NCBI GenBank assembly: GCA_028564925.1
Contig: CM053032.1
Span: 121,973,490 to 122,037,489 of the forward strand
Length of the DNA stretch: 64,000 nt
Origin: Lithobates sylvaticus
Lineage: Eukaryota > Chordata > Amphibia > Anura > Ranidae
Direction: 5' to 3'
Position 1 is the first letter of the stretch. Each line of letters begins with the position of its first letter. The position numbers and the translations under genes were made by a program. Of the stretch, positions 44,501 to 54,345 are shown one piece after another. The notes beneath the pieces are model-generated. The model did no database searches, was not told the DNA's origin, and saw only the letters and a program-made list of their open reading frames with translations.

Positions 44501-44810
44501 GATATACATGGTGCAGGAATACCTTGGGGCAAAGTCAGACTTGGACACCTTTCCCACCGAAAATCCTCTGGCTTACTGGGTCTTGAGGATGGATCACTGG
44601 CCAGAGCTTGCACAGTATGCAATTGAGCTACTGGCCTGTCCTGCATCCAGCGTTCTTTCCGAACGCACATTCAGTGCTGCTGGAGGATTTGTCACCGATC
44701 ACAGGGTGCGCCTGTCCACCGACTCGGTTGATCGACTGACCTTCATAAAAATTAATCAGTCTTGGATCACCACCAGCTACCAGGCACCTGAAGCGGATAT
44801 AACTGAATAA
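41544..44810 (+). pseudogene. hAT transposase, third copy, five in-frame stops
   Basis: One continuous frame of 1089 codons aligned end to end with the intact genes, with no frameshift. It is interrupted by stops at 41820, 42072, 42360, 43266 and 43599. By comparison with the intact copies, the stops at 42360 (CAA to TAA), 43266 (CAG to TAG) and 43599 (CGA to TGA) are C-to-T changes. The one at 42072 is GAG to TAG, and the one at 41820 lies in a segment absent from the intact copies. The core reads ADSW, with the Trp that the intact copies replaced by Cys, and the E-run is shorter. The frame ends with the same APEADITE. Non-functional as a full protein. Confidence 0.95.
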
Positions 44811-44954
44811 TTTATAATATCACATCCCTTCAAGACTGCCTATGCTGATGCTGAGTGACTGTCCTGTTATGTTCACTGACTATCCTCTTCCTCCTCCTCA
44901 ATTATCCATTCCTTGATAGCTTGCAAGAACATTTTTGTTTCTGGGTGCCACCAC

Positions 44955-46090
44955 ACCAGTGCCTAAGGCACAATTTTTCAGCCCCTGTATAACAGGGGCG
45001 TGTAATTACAATTTTTTTTTAAAATGCTTCGCAACAGGTGTGACTGCTGTGCTCCAAGTACAGTATCTGTGAGGGGTTGCAGTGTTGTGGCACCAGCACC
45101 GTTGCCTAAGGCACAATTTTTCAGCCCCTGTTTAACAGGGGCGTGTAATTACAATTTTTTAAGCAATGCTTCGCAACATGTCTGACTGCTGTGCTCCAAG
45201 TACAGTATCTGTGAGGGGTTGCAGTGTTGTGGCACCAGCACCCCTAAGGCACAATTTTTCAGCCCCTGTTGGGGCGTGTAATTACAATTTTTAGGCAATG
45301 CTTTGCAACAGGTCTCATTGCTGTGCTCCAAATACAGTATCTGTGAGGGGTTGCAGTGTTGTGGCACCAGCACCAATGCCTAAGGCACAATTTTTCAGCC
45401 CCTGTTGGGGCGTGTAATTACAATTTTTAGGCAATGCTTTGCAACAGGTCTCATTGCTGTGCTCCAAGTACAGTATCTGTGAGGGGTTGCAGTGTTGTGG
45501 CACCAGCACCGTTGCCTAAGGCACAATTTTTCAGCCCCTGTTTAACAGAGGCGTGTAATTACAATTTTTTAAGCAATGCTTCGCAACATGTCTGACTGCT
45601 GTGCTCCAAGTACAGTATCTGTGAGGGGTTGCAGTGTTGTGGCACCAGCACCCCTAAGGCACAATTTTTCAGCCCCTGTTGGGGCGTGTAATTACAATTT
45701 TTAGGCAATGCTTTGCAACAGGTCTCATTGCTGTGCTCCAAGTACAGTATCTGTGAGGGGTTGCAGTGTTGTGGCACCAGCACCAGTGCCTAAGGCACAA
45801 TTTTTCAGCCCCTGTTGGGGCGTGTAATTACAATTTTTAGGCAATGCTTTGCAACAGGTCTCATTGCTGTGCTCCAAGTACAGTATCTGTGAGGGGTTGC
45901 AGTGTTGTGGCACCAGCACCAATGCCTAAGGCACAATTTTTCAGCCCCTGTTTAACAGGGGCGTGTAATTACAATTTTTTAAGTAATGCTTCGCAACACG
46001 TCTGACTGCTGTGCTCCAACTACAGTATCTGTGAGGGGTTGCAGTGTTGTGGCACCAGCACCAGTGCCTGAGGCCCAATTTTTCTGCCCT
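44955..46090 (+). repeat. Type-A 3' tandem repeats of the third hAT
   Basis: About eight units of roughly 120-147 bp with cctaaggcacaatttttcagcccctg and aatgctt(c/t)gcaaca. Several units have lost the central tttaacagg hairpin arm, giving a short form. The pair of forms is itself duplicated (compare 45093-45500 with 45503-45920), pointing to unequal exchange. Confidence 0.9.
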
Positions 46091-47830
46091 GTTCAACAGG
46101 TGCATGCAATTACAAATCTTGATCTAATAACTCACAGCAGGGCCCATTCCTGCGCCCACCAAGAGTAACTGTGAGGGCTTACAGTCTTGTGGCAACACCG
46201 TCCACCACCACCACCACCACCAAAGGCCCAATTTTTCTGCCCTGTTCAACAGGTGCCTGCAATTACAAATCTTGATCTAATAACTCACAGCAGGGCCCAT
46301 TCCTGCGCCCACCAAGAGTAACTTTGAGGGCTTACAGTCTTGTGGCAACACTGTCCACCCCCACCAAAGGCCCAATTTTTCTGCCCTGTTCAACAGGTGC
46401 ATGCAATTACAAATCTTGATCTAATAACTCACAGCAGGGCCCATTCCTGCGCCCACCAAGAGTAACTGTGAGGGCTTACAGTCTTGTGGCAACACCGTCC
46501 ACCACCACCACCACCACCAAAGGCCCAATTTTTCTGCCCTGTTCAACAGGTGCATGCAATTACAAATCTTGATCTAATAACTCACAGCAGGGCCCATTCC
46601 TGCGCCCACCAAGAGTAACTGTGAGGGCTTACAGTCTTGTGGCAACACCGTCCACCACCACCACTACCAAAGGCCCAATTTTTCTGCCCTGTTCAACAGG
46701 TGCATGCAATTACAAATCTTGATCTAATAACTCACAGCAGGGCCCATTCCTGCGCCCACCAAGAGTAACTGTGAGGGCTTACAGTCTTGGTGCAACACCG
46801 TCCACCACCACCACCAAAGGCCCAATTTTTCTGCCTTGTTCAACAGGTGCATGCAATTACAAATCTTGATCTAATAACTCACGGCAGGGCCCATTCCTGC
46901 GCCCACCAAGAGTAACTGTGAGGGCTTACAGTCTTGTGGCAACACCGTCCACCACCACCACCACCACCAAAGGCCCAATTTTTCTGCCCTGTTCAACAGG
47001 TGCCTGCAATTACAAATCTTGATCTAATAACTCACAGCAGGGCCCATTCCTGCGCCCACCAAGAGTAACTGTGAGGGCTTACAGTCTTGTGGCAACACCG
47101 TCCACCCCCACCAAAGGCCCAATTTTTCTGCCCTGTTCAACAGGTGCATGCAATTACAAATCTTGATCTAATAACTCACAGCAGGGCCCATTCCTGCGCC
47201 CACCAAGAGTAACTTTGAGGGCTTACAGTCTTGTGGCAACACCGTCCACCCCCACCAAAGGCCCAATTTTTCTGCCCTGTTCAACAGGTGCATGCAATTA
47301 CAAATCTTGATCTAATAACTCACAGCAGGGCCCATTCCTGCGCCCACCAAGAGTAACTGTGAGGGCTTACAGTCTTGTGGCAACACCGTCCACCACCACC
47401 ACCACCACCAAAGGCCCAATTTTTCTGCCCTGTTCAACAGGTGCATGCAATTACAAATCTTGATCTAATAACTCACAGCAGGGCCCATTCCTGCGCCCAC
47501 CAAGAGTAACTGTGAGGGCTTACAGTCTTGTGGCAACACCGTCCACCACCACCACCACCAAAGGCCCAATTTTTCTGCCCTGTTCAACAGGTGCATGCAA
47601 TTACAAATCTTGATCTAATAACTCACAGCAGGGCCCATTCCTGCGCCCACCAAGAGTAACTGTGAGGGCTTACAGTCTTGGTGCAACACCGTCCACCACC
47701 ACCACCAAAGGCCCAATTTTTCTGCCCTGTTCAACAGGTGCATGCAATTACAAATCTTGATCTAATAACTCACAGCAGGGCCCATTCCTGTGCCCACCAA
47801 GAGTAACTGTGAGGGCTTACAGTCTTGTGG
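46091..47830 (+). repeat. Type-B 3' tandem repeats of the third hAT (12 units)
   Basis: Twelve occurrences of aaatcttgatct spaced 145-153 bp, each followed by a gcagggcccattcctgc palindrome and a (cac)n run of variable length. The 24-kb element has only about four such units per half. Larger blocks recur (for example the ggtgcaacacc variant at about 46789 and 47679). Confidence 0.9.
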
Positions 47831-48146
47831 CTACACCAACATCTAATGGGGCAAATTTCTGCAGAGTATATACGGCAGGCCCCTACTTTCAAACATCCAA
47901 CTTACAAACGACTCCTACTTGCAAACGGAAAGAGAAAACAGGAAGTGAGAGGAAATCTACCCCTAGGAAGGGAAATTCGATCCTGTTAGATTTAATTTGG
48001 GAAAAAGGTATCTCCTCTCTACTGATGCTTTATCACCAATCCTTGTTTCAATTAAAACCCCACTTTTCCAAAAACATTTGTCATTGGGACGGAAAGTGAG
48101 GTGAAATGTTCTAAACAGATGTGCAAAGACAGCAAATGTTACAGAA

Positions 48147-48890
48147 CTGACAAATGTAAGTTTAACCTTTATTATATGTCTGTTGTCCTTGACTAGGCAT
48201 GATTGTTGTAGTTCCATACAGGTCTTCTTTTTCACAGAGAATAGGTGCATAAACTCCCCCTTTCGCACAATTCCTTGGTTCCACCCCCAACCCACCTCCC
48301 AAGACCACCCCTTCTTGAGATTTTTGTTACTAACAGTTTTGTATAGAACTTTTTAACAAGAAAAGCAGTATAATATATCCCCTGCAGACAGCAACAATAT
48401 AACACCCCAGCAACAATAGATCCACTGGCATCAACAGTAGATCCACTGACAGCAACAGTAGATACACTGACAGCAACAGTAGACCAACCCATACTATCAG
48501 TACTAATGGTGCCTGAACTGTATTCCCCCACATTCATGCTGCAAAAAAGCAGTGTTTCAATACCAACTTGAGGCAGGTCACATGGCAGGTCATGTGGCAA
48601 GTGACATGGCACTTGTGGCAGGTCAGGTGGCAAGTCGCGTGGCAGGTCACGTGGCACTTGTGGCAGGTCGCGTGGCACTTGTGGCAGGTCACGTGGCAGG
48701 TCACTTGGCAGGTCATGTGACAGGTCACGTGGCAACTGACAGCAACAGTAGATCCACTGACAGCAACAGTAGATCCACTGACATCAACAGTAGATCCACT
48801 GACAGCAACAGTAGACCACCCCATACACTCAGTACTAATGGTGCCTGAACTGTATTGCCCCACGTTCCTGCTTCAAAAAAGCAGTGTTTC
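48147..48890. repeat. Tandem repeats: 21-bp and ~12-bp units, with a ~326-bp duplication
   Basis: Units of agatccactgacagcaacagt (48415-48500 and 48733-48810) and units like ggtcacgtggca (about 48575-48735). The block starting tactaatggtgcctgaactgt occurs at about 48509 and 48834, showing a larger duplication. Open frames on both strands here are repeat translations. The first ~260 bases hold nothing recognisable. Confidence 0.75.
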
Positions 48891-48904
48891 AATAATAACT
48901 TGAG
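48891..48904. repeat. 14-bp target-site duplication of the LINE, left
   Basis: aataataacttgag, repeated at 52060-52073 after the A-rich tail. Confidence 0.9.
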
Positions 48905-51758
48905 ATGCTATTAAGGAACAGGCAGAATGCCTGGTAAGCCGGCTAGAGGCAGAGTACATTGCTGACCCTTCGGAAGCGGCTAGAGCCGCGTGGGTGGCTG
49001 CTCAAGAAGCGGTTACCCGCATCTCAGGGGAAACAGCGGATAGGAAAAGATTCTTTAATAAGCAGGCCTTTTACGAGGAGGGAGAACAAACGGGCCGTCT
49101 TCTAGCCAAGATTGTACAGGCATCACAGACATCTCCATCTATTGGAGCATTACGCACAGAGGGTGGGAAACTGGTAAACGGCCAGACTCAGGTCATGGCG
49201 GAACTAGTAAAATTCTACTCCGACTTATACCGTTCCAGAGTGACTTACTCGACTACTGACCTGGGAGACTACCTAGGGAACATTGGACTGCCTGAACTAT
49301 TTGACTCTCAACGTGCACTCCTTGACTCCCCAATAAGTCTCAAAGAACTACAGGGCGCTCTCCCCTAATTCTAAAGCACTGGGAGACGATGGTCTCCCGA
49401 TGGAAATTTTCAAACAATATGAAGAGGTAATTTTACCTCGCCTCTTGAAAGTACTTAACTACGTGAAAGAATCCCAGCGACTGCCCGACTCCATGACCAG
49501 AGCCAGTATAGTCCTCATTTTAAAGCCAGGTAAGGACCCATTGGATCCAGGGTCATATAGACCGATATCACTCTTGCAGAGTGATATCAAAATACTGGCC
49601 AAGGTGTTGGCCATTAGACTCAATGGGGCCATATCCAACATTATCCACTCAGACCAGGCAGGCTTTATGCCCCAAAAATCTACGGCCATTAACCTCCGTA
49701 GGTTATTTCTGAACATCCAAACACAATCTGATAATATGGGGGACAGAGCCTTGCTTTCCTTGGACGCCCACAAGGCGTTTGACAGCGTGGAATGGGAGTA
49801 TTTATGGGCTGTCATGGGCAAGTTTGGCTTTGGCGAAGGATTTTTGGCCTGGGTGAAGCTGCTGTATTGCTCACCACGGGCAACTATAAGAGGGGGGACA
49901 CTTATCTGACCCATTCACCCTGCACAGAGGCACCCGTCAAGGTTGCCCGCTGTCGCCCCTCCTCTTCGCCATCGCCATCGAACCCATGGCAGCCCTGATT
50001 AGAGCAAGTCAGGAGGTACATGGTTTTCAGTATGGAGGCCTTCAGGAAAAAGTCATGCTTTACGCGGACGACACCATGCTCTTCCTGGGAGACACTTCTG
50101 ACTCCCTTAGAGGTGCCATGGACATAATCCGAAATTTTGGAATTTACTCGGGTCTGACCATTAACTGGTCGAAATCGTCATTACTACTGCTGGATAAAAC
50201 CTCGGACAGGGTTGGTCAGGCACTACACAATATACCGGTATCCCCTGGTATGAAGTATTTGGGCATACAACCACTTGACTATATCTTACTTAATTTGACC
50301 ACACTGTTAAATAGGATTCGAGATAAGACCAAAATCTGGGCATGACTGAAAATGTCCCTGGTGGGCAGGATTAACTTAATAAAGATGATTTTCATGCCCC
50401 AACTCCTGTATATTTTGCATAACACACCTATGGTAATCCCCCTAAAAATGTTCAGAATTATTCATTCGATCTTGAGGTTTTATATGGCTGGATAAACCCC
50501 CACGGATAAAACTGGAACAACTTCAAAATCCTAAGGAGGCTGGAGGCCTTGCCCTCCCTAATCATTGGGCTTACTACCTGGCAGCCCAGGCGCAACATAT
50601 TGCCAGAGCTATGCCAACAACGGAAGAGGGGGAGGAGACGCCCATTCAATCCGAACCCATCAGGGCTCTGATGTGTTTGTCTACTGGTCATGGAGATGTA
50701 CTTACAGGTATGGAGGCCCTAGCGTACGCAAAATCAAACAAACGGTATCCCACTTATGCGCTTATGCAGAAAGTATGGAACAAGCTTAGACAAATACAGG
50801 GAGTCAAGGGTTTTACTGAATACAGCCCAATATGGGATAACAAGTATTTTGAGGAATTACTATCTCTGGACTGCGGGGCACGGTGGAAGAGACACGGCAT
50901 AACCCACGTGAAGCACATTTTCACCGTGGGTAACCTGACTCCCTTCGCTGACTTGGGGGAGAGATTTCAACTCCCGCAGACTATGCTCTTTTACTATTTA
51001 CAACTGCAGCATCTAGTGAGGGCACAAGCTGGGGGAGCCCCCGTGGACTCTTTCACCGATCCCAATTTTCAGATTAATGGAGGATGTATCGCAATTTTAG
51101 GGATTCATTTCCAGAATATATTCCACGGTTCTTCATACAGGGATTCTCACAGACGGCTTTTAATAAATGGGAGAGGGATGTGGGGACATTTGAGAGCGAG
51201 CAATGGGAGGAAGCACTTCAGGCAGTACAATTGTGTTCAGTCAATGTCGCTCAATGACTATCCCAGCTATATATTGTGCTCAGAGTACACTACACTCCTG
51301 ACAGACTTTTCAAAATGGGGGTACGTCAGGACGCTAGATGCCCTAGATGCGCGAGAGACCATGGAGACTTAATCCACCTGATGTGGAGGTGTCCCAAACT
51401 CCACTTATTCTGGATGGGGGTGGTAGCCACAGTTAACAGAGCATATCAACTTACTATACCAACTGACCCGAAGCCATGTATACTTGGGATCCTTGACGAC
51501 GTCCCTATGACAGACATAGTTAAGCAGGCGGTGGCCAGGGCCTTGTTCCAGGCACGCAAAATGATTCTCCGGCATTGGAAGGCAGCAGAGCCTCCAGCGC
51601 TAGGGGAATGGATAACATAAATGGGGGATACTATTAGGATGGAAAAAGATGTCTTTCAACACAGGGGACGACCAGAAAAGTACGATAGACTATGGGCTCC
51701 TTGGCTGGATACACCGGGCCTCGCGCCGGTGGACTTGATCATAGACAGATTGCTGTAA
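48905..51758 (+). pseudogene. LINE ORF2 (reverse transcriptase) remnant
   Basis: RT blocks are clear across several frames: LPDSMTRASIVLILKPGKDP, SYRPISLLQSD, DQAGFMPQKST, SLDAHKAFDSVEW, RQGCPLSPLLFAIAIEPM and the catalytic MLYADDTMLFL (50055-50085). The C-terminal cysteine region follows (ARDHGDLIHLMWRCPKLHLFW). Frame changes occur near 49368, 49905, 50345 and several places from 50480 to 51380, plus a stop at about 51618. The likely terminal stop is at 51756. It belongs to the L1/Tx1 group by the YADD context; I cannot place it further. Confidence 0.85.
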
Positions 51759-52059
51759 TAAGAATGGAAACCAGGGGGAGAGGGTGTATGCTGGCTGGAT
51801 ATCTGTTTTAGGATATAAATCATGGATAATTCAGCATACATACGCTATGACAGGCCTAGATTAAACAGAGCCTTGTCTCTGCAATACAGGAGGATGAAAG
51901 AACAGTTTGGGAAATTGTTGAAATGTTGTTGGCCCTTCCTGCAGGAATGTATGTACCCCTTTAATTTGCAAATGTGTTCGTGTCTGAGTTGAGAGCTGTA
52001 ATTTGAGTTGTATGTTTACTTTTTGTTCAATAAAAACCTTTTTGATTTAAAAAAAAATA
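48905..52059 (+). mobile_element. L1/Tx1-type LINE, 5'-truncated, with A-rich tail
   Basis: A 3.15-kb insertion flanked by a 14-bp duplication and ending in an A-rich tail after aataaaaacc. It begins inside ORF2, so the endonuclease domain and ORF1 are missing, as is usual for LINE copies made by incomplete reverse transcription. The same family is represented on the minus strand at 63418-64000. Confidence 0.9.
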
Positions 52060-52073
52060 ATAATAACTTGAGG
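52060..52073. repeat. 14-bp target-site duplication of the LINE, right
   Basis: aataataacttgag, matching 48891-48904. Confidence 0.9.
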
Positions 52074-52490
52074 ACAGGAGTATGGAGAAACCTGGCGAAG
52101 TCTGTCACTGATGTGTAGCTCTATTGTAATTTTATTTAGATAATGATTGAACAATATAACCACAGATAAAATACATTTTTAAACAAAATTTTAACATCCA
52201 AAATTTATTGAACACAATAACTAAAGTGTAAAATAACATAGCAGGCTACTTTACAGAAAAAACAACAATCAAAATATTTTTTTTTTTTATAGTAAATAAT
52301 TTTTTATTTTGTAGACACAATAACACTCACATTACAGTGGCATTTGAAAAGGCATAACAATTGCACCATATCACATGTTCACATCAGCAACTCAAAAATC
52401 GAACAAAAGATATTGGATAGGAAATCCAAACAGTTTCAAAAAAATATTTATGAAGGAAATTATGAAATGGCGACCATTTGCCACTGTATT

Positions 52491-52807
52491 TCACCAGCCT
52501 GGTGAAATAAAATAAGAGTTAAATTGATCGCGCACAGTGGCACCGTCACTGGATCCCCTCGTAGCACTGAGGTGTGCACTTTCCATTTCGTGCATGAGAG
52601 AATCCTCAAAACAGTATCCGTCCTGTACCCTGACAAAATTGTGCAGCACGCATGCTGCTTTCACTGCAGTAATAGCATTTTCGATATTTAAGCCTATTAC
52701 TGTATGTAGGAAACGCCATTTATTGGCTAGAATTTCGAAAACTGCACTCAACCACCCTTCTTGCCCTTGTTAAGCGGTAGTTGAAAACCTTTTTCAGAGT
52801 GGTCAGT
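52491..52807 (-). pseudogene. Harbinger transposase, C-terminal part
   Basis: Minus-strand reading gives LKKVFNYRLTRARRVVEC, then after a frame change FEILANKWRFLHTVIGLN, VKAACVLHNFVRVQDGY and VRDQFNSYFISPGW. These are the standard C-terminal blocks of HARBI1-like DDE transposases (the Glu of the triad lies in the RVVEC block). It joins directly to 58246 once PLE2 is set aside: DEDFALGEHMMRH from the right side continues into YSRRKLTTLKKVFNY. Confidence 0.85.
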
Positions 52808-52823
52808 TTCCTTCTAGAGTAAT
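52807..52823. repeat. Target-site duplication of PLE2, left (15-17 bp)
   Basis: tttccttctagagtaat, repeated at 58229-58245. The outermost bases are ambiguous because of a T-run on the right. Confidence 0.85.
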
Positions 52824-52825
52824 AG

Positions 52826-53120
52826 AACTAAATTTTGTGGGCTTTGTGTGCATCAACACAGCCCAATACCCCTAGGGGATGCTTAGGGTAAAGATAGACA
52901 CTGATGAGGTATATGCAATTCAAAAAAGTGTGGGTTTATTAACAGAGACGCATATCAATGCATATAATAAACAATACAAAATGTTTAAATTGTCACAGCA
53001 TACAGAATAGCATATATAGTTTTTTTAACATGTCACAGCATGAACATAAAAAATGTTGAGACAGGGAAAACTTGCTTTATGCGTATATATTGAGGAAAAC
53101 GCCAACATGTTTCAGACTTT
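52826..53120. repeat. PLE2 terminal inverted arm, left
   Basis: Reverse complement of about 57868-58168 with few differences; includes catcaacacagcccaatacc, ggttta and gccaacatgtttc. Confidence 0.85.
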
Positions 53121-53137
53121 AGTCCTTTTTCAAGGTA
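53100..53137 (-). ncRNA. Hammerhead-ribozyme-like motif of PLE2
   Basis: The minus strand reads CC-TTGAAAA-A-GGAC-TAAA-GTCT-GAAA-CATGTT-GGC. It has the same architecture and the same core departures as the young PLE motif (position 3 = T, position 8 = A, an extra A before stem II). Stem II has one G-T pair and stem I is shorter (CC/GG). It lies at the same place in the terminal repeat. Confidence 0.45.
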
Positions 53138-53514
53138 GTTTAATATCCTTTTGTTTCACATCTAAAATGTGTGAATAGATCAAAGGTTAGTACATAGGGT
53201 TTACAACAAAGAATACTGTTTGTTTTTTTACCATATAGAGCGGTATGATGTGGTGATGTTGTGGGTGTAGTACTCGCATGCAATTTTTGTTTGGAGAGAT
53301 GCCAGAGGAGGTGACGGGCCAAGGTATTGGCTTGTGTGGCAAGGATATGCACTGGGATAGTCTCTGTGCAAGATAAAAGCAAAGTAGATATTGCCATATG
53401 GCAGGACACCAGGCTGCAATGGGTTCAGGCAGTTGCAAGGTCCTAAACAAGAGAAAGGCTGTAGGCCCGTGTCTTGTAGACGTATAGCCAGGCAGTATAT
53501 AAAGCTATAATAGA

Positions 53515-53598
53515 GTAAAAGATATGAGAGTCATAAGTAACCGGTAGCATGGCAAGAGCGGCCAAAAAGATGGAAGAAATGGCATAAAAGTTGGTTAC
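53515..53598 (-). other. Conserved intron in the PLE2 terminal repeat
   Basis: The minus strand reads gagactcag|gtaacc ... ctctattatag|cttta, 84 bp. Its position and its internal tctcatatct tract match the intron of the young PLE terminal repeat (29001-29088). Confidence 0.7.
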
Positions 53599-53804
53599 CT
53601 GAGTCTCAAGGTGTCTAAGGGAAGTTGTCAGTGGATGCCAGAGAGTAGACAGCATGTGTAAGCCCTCCATGGCGGGCGGTTTAAATGCTGGGAGGTAATT
53701 ACAATCAGCTGTGTGTAAACGCTTGTATTGCGTAAGAATAGCTGATTGTGGATTGGCTATGGGTAAGGGGGGAGCGGCAATAGCGCTGTAAGTATTCCCC
53801 ATAG

Positions 53805-54030
53805 GACCTCTGGCGAGGCGGCGCTGGGCGCGAGCACGCCCATGGAGGGAGGAGTCGCGTACAGCGTCGTGACGTCACCGACGCGGGTAACGGGTTCCGC
53901 CGGTCCGTCTGCGCTCCAAGCTGGAGCGCAAACAGGAAGGCATAAGGATGGAGGATGCCTAGCCTGGATGGAAGGCGGCGCATGCGCACTGTAGACTTGG
54001 CGCATGCGCACTGTCTTACCCGCGCCGGGC
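53805..54030 (-). promoter_or_regulatory. GC-rich CRE/NRF1-type block of PLE2
   Basis: TGACGTCA at 53870-53877 and two GCGCATGCGCA sites (53978-53990 and 54000-54012), located downstream of the gene as in the young PLE. The motifs are kept while the surrounding sequence has drifted. Confidence 0.65.
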
Positions 54031-54345
54031 AGCATACCTGAGTGATCGCAGCCAGTGTCATTTATGTTTTAAAGAGAGATATAGTCTATGGAGAGTTGGT
54101 TATCTGGTACATATATGGTGTAAGCCAAACAAAAACTGCACATGGTACATAGACACTGTTGAAACACTTTGTACTAGGACAACAATGTAATGCTGAGGTT
54201 TTAAAACCTATTTGTGTTAAGGCACATACATGGAACATGAACCGTGAACTTGGCAATGGATAATACATCATTAGGCATATGATGGTATTTATAAGTAAAA
54301 ATACAGGTACATGGGTATGTCGGATGTTTGCATGTGGGAAAGAGG

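Larger units (their letters stand above)
40498..48146 (+). mobile_element. Third hAT copy, decayed, right arm missing
   Basis: The left end TAGGGATGGGCC and hairpin arm match 515 onward. Transposase, type-A and type-B 3' repeats follow in the usual order. Similarity to the 24-kb element ends after agcaaatgttacag at about 48146. No GGCTCATCCCTA and no copy of the left flank octamer ctgtctac were found downstream. The right arm was therefore lost, or displaced by later rearrangement. Compared with the 24-kb element its 5' repeats are short (about 0.4 kb) and its 3' repeats long (about 2.9 kb). Confidence 0.85.

Noticed and set aside
48552-48848. Repetitive His/Cys or Gly/His frames on both strands
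   Set aside because: Translations of 12-bp and 21-bp tandem repeats.
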